Shown: positions 21,206 to 25,659 of the stretch, in pieces
Layout of the letters: each line of letters starts with the position of its first letter
Position numbering within the stretch: the stretch's first letter is position 1
Translations under genes and position numbers: made by a program
NCBI GenBank assembly: GCA_045646245.1
Contig: JAZRKJ010000057.1
Location: 1-25,659, forward strand
DNA: 25,659 nucleotides
Direction: 5' to 3'
Origin: SIG607 sp045646245
GTDB lineage: Bacteria > Bacillota > Clostridia > Oscillospirales > Acutalibacteraceae
Notes under the pieces: generated by a model
The model's input: the letters and a program-made list of their open reading frames with translations, nothing else
Told to the model about the DNA's origin: nothing
Databases searched by the model: none

Positions 21206-22187
21206 AAAGTAAATTCTTTCTTATTTCTTCTCCGCTCAAATCGGAAAGATACGCAGGGGCAATATCGAATACGGTTTTGCAGCCCGTACTTCCCTCTTTT
21301 GAAAGCTTATAAACCGCTCTTGCATAAGCGGTGATAACACTTGCGGTAAATTCGGGGTTAGAATCAAGCTTTAAGCTATACTCAATAATATGATTATGCT
21401 CATCATTAAAGCCGGTTTTACCGCTTCTTATAACAAAGCCGCCGTGAGGAATACCGCTATGCTCCCTTTTTAATTCATCCATAGAAATAAAATGAACTAT
21501 AGTATCGTAATCGGCAAAGTAGTTAGGCATTGTTTTAATTTCATTTTCGATTTTTTCTAAATCTGCGCCCTCTTCTGCAACAACAAAGCATTCTCTTAAA
21601 TGCTTTTCTCTTGTAGACAGAAGGGGATTTTCGCCGTTTCTTACTTTAAGCAAGGCTTCATCCTTGGGAATTGTATATTGCCTTGCGTCAATTACGCCGT
21701 CAATTCTTCTTATTGCATCACTATGACCCTGGCTTACGCCCTTACCCCAGAAGGTATAGCTTTCGCCGTCGGGAAGAACACACTGGGCATAAAGGCGATT
21801 AAGAGAGAACATACCCGGGTCCCACCCCGAAGAAATAAGGGCGGTTTTACCGTTTTCTTTAGCTACAGAGTCTACCTTTGCAAAATGCTCGGGAATTTTA
21901 GCATGAGTGTCGAAGCTATCCACAACGTTGAAAAATTCAGCTAAAGCGGGGGTTTGCTCGGGCAAATCGGTAGCACTGCCGCCGCAAAGCACCATAACGT
22001 CAATTTTATCTACCCAGTTTTCAACGTCACTAACGTGAACAACGGGAACGTTTTCGGTATTTATTTTAAGGGTTTCGGGAGCACGTCGAGTAAAAACAGC
22101 CGAAAGGCACATATCGCTGTTTTTAAGAATAGCCGCTTCAATTCCACGGCCTAAATTACCGTAACCGAAAATACCAATATGAATCAT
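21204..22187 (-). CDS. ddh: meso-diaminopimelate D-dehydrogenase
   Basis: It makes meso-diaminopimelate in one step from tetrahydrodipicolinate with ammonia and NADPH, supplying lysine and peptidoglycan precursors. It shows a Rossmann fold with IGIFGYGNLGRGIEAAI, VLCGGSATDLPEQTP, and the DapDH signatures SSGWDPGMFSLNRLYA and WGKGVSQGHSDAIRRIDGV. The C-terminal dimer and substrate-binding part contains PHGGFVIRSGKTG. A GTG at 22194-22196 lies inside the ribosome site AAGGTGAT; the ATG at 22185-22187 is used (327 residues, family about 300-330). It is a single-gene unit with a strong promoter and terminator. The short leader of about 30 bases leaves no room for a lysine riboswitch. Confidence 0.95.
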   Translation of the reverse strand: MIHIGIFGYGNLGRGIEAAILKNSDMCLSAVFTRRAPETLKINTENVPVVHVSDVENWVDKIDVMVLCGGSATDLPEQTPALAEFFNVVDSFDTHAKIPEHFAKVDSVAKENGKTALISSGWDPGMFSLNRLYAQCVLPDGESYTFWGKGVSQGHSDAIRRIDGVIDARQYTIPKDEALLKVRNGENPLLSTREKHLRECFVVAEEGADLEKIENEIKTMPNYFADYDTIVHFISMDELKREHSGIPHGGFVIRSGKTGFNDEHNHIIEYSLKLDSNPEFTASVITAYARAVYKLSKEGSTGCKTVFDIAPAYLSDLSGEEIRKNLL

Positions 22188-22219
22188 ATAAATCACCTTT
22201 TTAAAAATAATACTTTAGT

Positions 22220-22248
22220 ATTATATTACACATTTTTATTGATTTCAA
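22220..22248 (-). promoter_or_regulatory. Sigma-A promoter of ddh
   Basis: TTGAAA (22243-22248), 17 bases, TATAAT (22220-22225) on the minus strand. The palindrome AATACTAAAGTATT overlaps the end of the -10 and the expected start point. Confidence 0.82.
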
Positions 22249-22277
22249 TATTTTTTATAAAAAATTCCCTTTTTAAC

Positions 22278-22299
22278 GGGACGATGTGGGCATCGTCCC
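22278..22299. repeat. Palindromic intergenic hairpin element
   Basis: GGGACGATG, loop TGGG, CATCGTCCC: a perfect 9-bp inverted repeat, preceded by TTTTTAAC and followed by CCTACACAATCCCTA and the CCTAAAT heptamers. GC-rich palindromes of this shape recur in intergenic DNA of gut Firmicutes in my recollection; here it is a single copy. Confidence 0.75.
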
Positions 22300-22305
22300 C
22301 TACAC

Positions 22306-22381
22306 AATCCCTAAAACCTAAATCCTAAATCCTTTCCCCTTTCCCTTTTCCCTTTTCCCCTTTCCCTTTTCCCCTTTCCCT
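22306..22381. repeat. CCTAAAT heptamers joined to a C4T3 polypyrimidine tract (copy 1)
   Basis: Two exact CCTAAAT heptamers and one variant (CCTAAAA) are followed by a run of alternating CCC/CCCC and TTT/TTTT up to CCCTAAAT. On the minus strand it is G-rich with many runs of three or four G, so it could form G-quadruplexes. It lies between the ddh promoter and the nagB terminator. Confidence 0.85.
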
Positions 22382-22385
22382 AAAT

Positions 22386-22408
22386 AAAAACGAGCCCGAA
22401 GGCTCGTT
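22386..22408 (-). terminator. Rho-independent terminator after nagB
   Basis: On the minus strand AACGAGCC (22401-22408), tetraloop TTCG, GGCTCGTT (22389-22396), then TTT. It lies two bases after the stop codon. Confidence 0.92.
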
Positions 22409-22410
22409 TC

Positions 22411-23265
22411 TTATTTATTGTAGATTCTTATTTCGGGAACAGGTGAAGCAAGCGCTACGCTTGCGGCGTAAATTTTTGCGTCGGGATGGTTCTGGAACAG
22501 CGAACAAGGGATTTTGCACGTTACGGGGCCGTGAAGGATTTTTCTGAGTGCGGCTGCATTCCAGTCTCTGGGCATACACATTCTTACCTTTTTAGCCATA
22601 AACGCTTCTCTCATACCAACGGTAATGCAGTTTTTCGGGATACCGTCAAGGTCGGCGGCGCAGTTCATAAACGCATTGATGGTAAGGGTTTCTCTGGCAA
22701 TCTGAAGCACACGGGTAGGAAGGTTAGCAAATTCCTCATTGCTCATTGTCTCGCCGGGTTCGGGCGGTTCGTTAAAAGCAAAGTGAGCGGTAATACCTAC
22801 GCCGCCCCAAGCCATATCAAGCTTACCCTGTTTTCTTATGTATTCTTCAATAAATTCAGGGTTCTCGGGGTCAGGGAAAATTCTCTGCTCTTCGGGGATA
22901 TTAAGCTCATCATCAATAAGGTTATAGAAAATTCTGTCCATACCGCCACGGAAGGAAAGAGGGTCGCTCTTATCAAGGTACTTAAGGTCGTCGGTCAAAT
23001 ATTCGTCCATATTGATAAAGTGGCAACGCTTAAGGCTTAAGCGGTACTTGTTTACAAGCCAGACAAGACGGCTGTAGGGGCCTAAGGGGCCGTAAGGAAC
23101 TATCATTACGGTGTCTTCGCCCTTTTCGTTGTTTTCCTTAATGGTTTCGAAAACTTCAATAGCCATTTTCCAGTAAAGGTCTTGCTCGCATTCGCAAACG
23201 TCCAGCTTAATGTTGCTTCCCTTACCTAATTCAGAAGGCGGGATAAGGTTGTATTCGGGTATCAT
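22411..23265 (-). CDS. NagB-like glucosamine-6-phosphate deaminase/isomerase, variant active site
   Basis: It belongs to the glucosamine-6-phosphate deaminase family, which converts GlcN6P to fructose-6-phosphate and ammonia. Conserved elements are the phosphate-loop region VPYGPLGPYSRLVWLV, the general base Asp87 (INMDEYL) and GGVGITAHFAFNEP with His161 and Glu166. In E. coli NagB the same stretch reads GVGNDGHIAFNEP; the ring-opening Asp141 is replaced here by Thr159 and Gly142 by Ala160. It has 284 residues against about 240-266 for classic NagB. It overlaps nagA by four bases (ATGA), which supports a role in amino-sugar use. It may act on a related sugar phosphate or work as an isomerase. 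Confidence 0.85.
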   Translation of the reverse strand: MIPEYNLIPPSELGKGSNIKLDVCECEQDLYWKMAIEVFETIKENNEKGEDTVMIVPYGPLGPYSRLVWLVNKYRLSLKRCHFINMDEYLTDDLKYLDKSDPLSFRGGMDRIFYNLIDDELNIPEEQRIFPDPENPEFIEEYIRKQGKLDMAWGGVGITAHFAFNEPPEPGETMSNEEFANLPTRVLQIARETLTINAFMNCAADLDGIPKNCITVGMREAFMAKKVRMCMPRDWNAAALRKILHGPVTCKIPCSLFQNHPDAKIYAASVALASPVPEIRIYNK

Positions 23266-24398
23266 ACCAATTCTCCTTTAACAAAAGTTTTTATAATACT
23301 GAAATCTTTATCAAAAATATTAAGGTCAGCATCATAGCCTTCCTCAATACTTCCTTTACGGTCACTAACGCCTAAATATTCGGCAGGGTTTTGGGTTACG
23401 CATTTAATAAGTTCTTCATACGGAATCCCCGTAAAAGCGTTAACGTTTTTAATACTGTCACAAAGCCTTAAACAGCTTCCCGCAAGGCTGTACACGCCGT
23501 TATCGTTATCAACTACCAAACGGTCGGAAAGGATTTTAACGGGTACGCCCGACATATCACCTTTGCCTTCGGGAAGACCCGAAAGGGGCACGTTATCGCT
23601 TATAAAGAGTATTTTATCAAGGGGTTTAACCTTAAACAGAATTTCAATAAATTCTTTATTTACGTGAAAGCCGTCGGTAATAAGCTCAGCGTAAAGGCTA
23701 TCTTCAAATACACCGACACCGCTTGCCCCAAGCTCCAAATGGTTCATCCAACGCATACCGTTATAAATGTGGGTTACGCCGTCAAGCCCCGCTTTTACAC
23801 AGGGGTAAACCTCCTCTGCCAGGGCATTGGAATGGTCCATAGAAGAACGAATCCCCTTTTCCTTTAAAATACGTGTAAGCTTTTCACTTCCCTTGTTTTC
23901 GGGAGCAAACGCCATAACCTTTAATTTACCCTTTGAAGCGCAAAGCATTTTTTCAACAAAATCAAAATCAATTTCTTCTTTTATATTATCGGGGTTTTGA
24001 GCGCCGCACTTTTCCTTTGAAAAGAAAATTCCTTCACTGTAAATACCAAGGGCTTCGGCACCGCCACTTTGGTTATCAATATAATCGGATAAATAAGAAA
24101 GGTCGTTTAAAGTGTCATCGTAGGATTTAGTTAAAGTGGTGGGTAAAAATGAAGTAACGCCGTATTTTGGCAAAAGATTAGCGATTTTTTTGCAATTTTC
24201 GGTTACGTCAAAACCGTTTCTTCCGTGAATATGAATATCAATAAAGCCGGGAGTTATATATTTTCCTGTACAGTCAATAACGTTACAGTTGCTTTCACTA
24301 TTTCCTCCAACGCTTACTATTTTTTTACCGAATAACAGGTCAGCTTTAATAAATTTGCCGTCAATATAAATGCTACCATTCTTTAAAAGCGTTTTCAT
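23262..24398 (-). CDS. nagA: N-acetylglucosamine-6-phosphate deacetylase
   Basis: It removes acetate from GlcNAc-6-phosphate, feeding the adjacent NagB-like enzyme. Amidohydrolase TIM barrel: metal-binding HxH pair His56/His58 in PGFIDIHIHGRNGFD, Glu122 in SEGIFFSKEKCGAQNP, His189 (MDHSNAL), His210 (THIYNGM) and catalytic Asp268 (FISDNVPLSG). At 378 residues it has normal length. The frame is open from 24461, but the ATG at 24396-24398 follows GAGGGTGA and matches the family start. The usual GP after the metal Glu is GI. The promoter is divergent from the AraC-type gene. Confidence 0.93.
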   Translation of the reverse strand: MKTLLKNGSIYIDGKFIKADLLFGKKIVSVGGNSESNCNVIDCTGKYITPGFIDIHIHGRNGFDVTENCKKIANLLPKYGVTSFLPTTLTKSYDDTLNDLSYLSDYIDNQSGGAEALGIYSEGIFFSKEKCGAQNPDNIKEEIDFDFVEKMLCASKGKLKVMAFAPENKGSEKLTRILKEKGIRSSMDHSNALAEEVYPCVKAGLDGVTHIYNGMRWMNHLELGASGVGVFEDSLYAELITDGFHVNKEFIEILFKVKPLDKILFISDNVPLSGLPEGKGDMSGVPVKILSDRLVVDNDNGVYSLAGSCLRLCDSIKNVNAFTGIPYEELIKCVTQNPAEYLGVSDRKGSIEEGYDADLNIFDKDFSIIKTFVKGELV

Positions 24399-24420
24399 TT
24401 TTTCACCCTCTTTTAAAGTA

Positions 24421-24449
24421 ATTATATATTTTGCCTCATACTTTTTAAA
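24421..24449 (-). promoter_or_regulatory. Promoter of nagA-nagB
   Basis: TATAAT (24421-24426) with a weak TTTAAA -35 (24444-24449) at 17 bases. The weak -35 would fit dependence on an activator such as the divergent AraC-type protein. Confidence 0.5.
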
Positions 24450-24468
24450 TGCAAAACACAAGTTTTAT

Positions 24469-24497
24469 TTGTAAAATTCGGTCATTTGTGATAGAAT
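24469..24497 (+). promoter_or_regulatory. Promoter of the AraC-type regulator gene
   Basis: TTGTAA (24469-24474), 17 bases, TAGAAT (24492-24497) with a TGA extension. ATTTGTAA (24467) and ATTTGTGA (24484) are direct repeats 17 bases apart that could be half-sites for the regulator itself. Confidence 0.6.
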
Positions 24498-24514
24498 AAT
24501 TCACGGTGATATAT

Positions 24515-25300
24515 ATGAAGCTTAAGGAATTTACTCCCGAAAAATCAAATATTATTATTCACGCCGCTTTCGCCCCCTCTATGAAAGCCCCGAAAACGGT
24601 AGTTTCCCGTCACACCTCGGCGCTTCTTTACGTTGTACGGGGCGGTATACGCATTTTTGTAAAGGAAACCGAAATTATTGCCCGTGAAAGAGACATTGTT
24701 TATCTGCCCGAAGGGTGCAGCTATTCTTTCAGAGCGTCAAAGGATTTTTCAGCCCTTTCGGTGGAATTTGATATTAAAACCTTGGGTAAAAGCGCTAATC
24801 TTATTTTTGCCTCCCACCCCGTTCTCACCTGCAGCGATACCCCCGAAAAAACGGCGGAGCATTTTTCCCTTATATTAAAGTCCTTTGCAATAAACGACCT
24901 GACCGCTAAAATTGAGCGAACCTGCAGTTTACTTTCCCTTTTGGCTTTTATAAATGACAACGACCGGGAAACCGCAAAAGAAAAATCGGAGCAACGGCTC
25001 GCCCCCGCCGTATACCGCCTTCGTGAAGGATATTGCGAAAAGGTATACACAAAGGAGCTTGCCGCCCTTTGCAATTTAAGCGAATCCCAATTCCGCCGAC
25101 TTTTTAAAGAAGCCTACGGTGTTTCTCCCATCACCTATAAAAACAATTTGAGAATTAAAATGGCTCGTTCCCTTTTAGAAGCGGGAGCCTACAGTATTTC
25201 GGAAATATCTGATATTTTAGGCTTCGACGATATCTACGCCTTTTCCCACGCTTTTAAAAAAGCCACCGGCATAACACCGAGTATTGCCGGGAGGATTTAG
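24515..25300 (+). CDS. AraC-family regulator, divergent from nagAB
   Basis: A predicted transcription factor of 261 residues. The N-terminal cupin-like sensing domain (about 15-100; RHTSALLYVVRGGIRIFVKE, VYLPEGCSYSFRA) is followed by a C-terminal AraC DNA-binding domain with two helix-turn-helix motifs (YTKELAALCNLSESQFRRLF and SISEISDILGFDDIYAFSHA, ending FKKATGITPS). GTG at 24506 lies in the ribosome site GGTGAT; the ATG at 24515 is used. The divergent position next to nagAB suggests that it controls amino-sugar use; this is inference. The last codons, Arg-Ile-stop, fall in the junction with the GGATTTA repeat, which supplies the stop codon, so the natural C-terminus may have been replaced. 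Confidence 0.9.
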   Translation: MKLKEFTPEKSNIIIHAAFAPSMKAPKTVVSRHTSALLYVVRGGIRIFVKETEIIARERDIVYLPEGCSYSFRASKDFSALSVEFDIKTLGKSANLIFASHPVLTCSDTPEKTAEHFSLILKSFAINDLTAKIERTCSLLSLLAFINDNDRETAKEKSEQRLAPAVYRLREGYCEKVYTKELAALCNLSESQFRRLFKEAYGVSPITYKNNLRIKMARSLLEAGAYSISEISDILGFDDIYAFSHAFKKATGITPSIAGRI

Positions 25301-25358
25301 GATTTAGGATTTAGGGATTAGGGAAAGGGGAAAGGGGAAAGGGGAAAGGGGAAAGGGA
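25293..25358. repeat. GGATTTA heptamers and G4A3 tract (copy 2, inverted)
   Basis: Three exact GGATTTA heptamers (25293-25313), then GGGATTA, then GGG/GGGG runs separated by AAA to 25357. Positions 25293-25323 are the reverse complement of 25549-25579 with one mismatch in 31. The plus strand has at least six G-runs of three or more with three-base spacers, so it could form a G-quadruplex. Confidence 0.9.
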
Positions 25359-25362
25359 GACT

Positions 25363-25546
25363 TTGTTACCTGTTGTTACGTCGTTGTTACGTCGGTTGTT
25401 ACCACTGAAACCCGCATAAATAAAGGGTTTTCGCCCATAAGGTAACAAAGTAACAATAAAAATAGTAAAAAACCTGCAGAGTAAAAAATAAAATATTTTC
25501 AAGTTTATAAATTATAAGAAAACTTGTTACGTTGTTACGTTGTTAC
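25363..25546. repeat. TTGTTAC heptamer cluster
   Basis: TTGTTAC on the plus strand starts at 25363, 25373, 25384 and 25396 (spacing 10, 11, 12), and again at 25524, 25532 and 25540 (spacing 8). The reverse complement GTAACAA starts at 25442 and 25450. The linker is usually G, GTCG or similar. The same heptamer occurs at 21136-21150. Confidence 0.85.
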
Positions 25547-25548
25547 TT

Positions 25549-25632
25549 CCCTAACCCCTAAATCCTAAATCCTAAATCCTATCCCTTTTCCCCTTTCCCC
25601 CTTTCCCTTTTCCCCTTTCCCTTTTTTTTCCT
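25549..25632. repeat. CCTAAAT heptamers and C4T3 tract (copy 3)
   Basis: CCCTAACCCC, then heptamers ending at 25579, then TATCCC and a long polypyrimidine run of CCC/CCCC with TTT/TTTT that decays into T-runs at 25622. Same module order as copy 1, opposite orientation to copy 2. Confidence 0.88.
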
Positions 25633-25659
25633 TTTTTTCCCTAAAAAAAAAAAGGCCGT

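Larger units (their letters stand above)
25301..25659. other. Gene-free repeat-rich region at the right end
   Basis: No credible gene was found. Besides the tandem repeats listed separately it holds a 10-bp inverted repeat CTTTGTTACC (25361-25370) / GGTAACAAAG (25441-25450), which encloses a 6-bp one, AAACCC (25408-25413) / GGGTTT (25425-25430). The segment 25450-25520 is plain AT-rich DNA with no recognised signal. The last bases (an A-run, then GGCCGT) may be half of a terminator for a gene beyond the edge. Confidence 0.7.

Noticed and set aside
22188..22219. Lysine riboswitch before ddh
   Set aside because: The promoter leaves a leader of about 30 bases, far shorter than an L box.
25311..25502. 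63-codon open frame on the minus strand
   Set aside because: It is made of the G4A3 and TTGTTAC repeats translated, has no ribosome site and no recognisable protein pattern.
25363..25546. CRISPR-like array
   Set aside because: The repeats are only seven bases with spacers of 1-5 bases, partly inverted, and no cas gene is present.
25549..25632. True telomere or eukaryotic contamination
   Set aside because: The heptamers lie between bacterial genes in the same window, occur internally in both orientations and are only 2-3 units long.
22278..25632. Insertion sequence
   Set aside because: No transposase frame, and target-site duplications could not be recognised around the repeats.

Overview
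The window looks like chromosomal sequence of an anaerobic, endospore-forming Firmicute of class Clostridia, probably an Oscillospirales/Ruminococcaceae-type gut lineage. The grounds are the sporulation genes spoIVB and sigG, a YlmC/YmxH-type protein, a CD1247-family zinc-ribbon protein, consensus sigma-A promoters, AGGAGGTGA-type ribosome sites and AT-rich intergenic DNA. The order-level placement is inference. Almost every gene is on the minus strand; only the AraC-type regulator at the right end is on the plus strand. No tRNA, rRNA, transposase or CRISPR array was seen.

Layout, right to left in the direction of transcription. (1) 25301-25659 is gene-free and made of tandem and inverted repeats. 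(2) 22411-25300 is an amino-sugar locus: nagA-nagB with a divergent AraC-type regulator. (3) 20128-22187 holds meso-diaminopimelate dehydrogenase and a D-2-hydroxyacid dehydrogenase, each with its own promoter. (4) 16496-20068 is a tightly packed run: typA, a DEDDh exonuclease with a zinc ribbon, and a PflX-like radical SAM protein. (5) rpsU stands alone between a near-perfect promoter and a terminator. (6) 13729-16130 is yqeG, an endonuclease-IV-like TIM barrel and an M24 aminopeptidase. (7) 10323-13682 is efp, a CD1247-family protein, ispD, ispF, a small lipoprotein and an RsuA-type pseudouridine synthase. (8) An orphan MsmX/UgpC-type sugar ABC ATPase. (9) A surface SGNH/DUF4886 protein broken by a one-base change in a G6 run. 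(10) 1-7406 is a cell-envelope and sporulation block: CdaR/PucR-type regulator, ftsE, ftsX, an M23 murein hydrolase, a VanZ-coiled-coil protein, sigG, ylmC and the start of spoIVB.

The FtsEX ABC complex next to a secreted coiled-coil M23 hydrolase is the usual arrangement for gated peptidoglycan hydrolysis. The block then runs into forespore genes, so sigG needs protection from read-through. The sigG leader supplies it: a sigma-F-like promoter lies inside one arm of a hairpin whose other arm contains the whole ribosome site, and the only start codon at the right distance is AUU. The next gene, ylmC, has a second hairpin over its ribosome site. I consider this double leader arrangement the most interesting signal here. 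Next come the repeat family (telomere-like CCTAAAT heptamers, C4T3 tracts and TTGTTAC heptamers), which supplies the end of the AraC gene, the frameshifted surface esterase, and a NagB-like protein lacking one catalytic aspartate.
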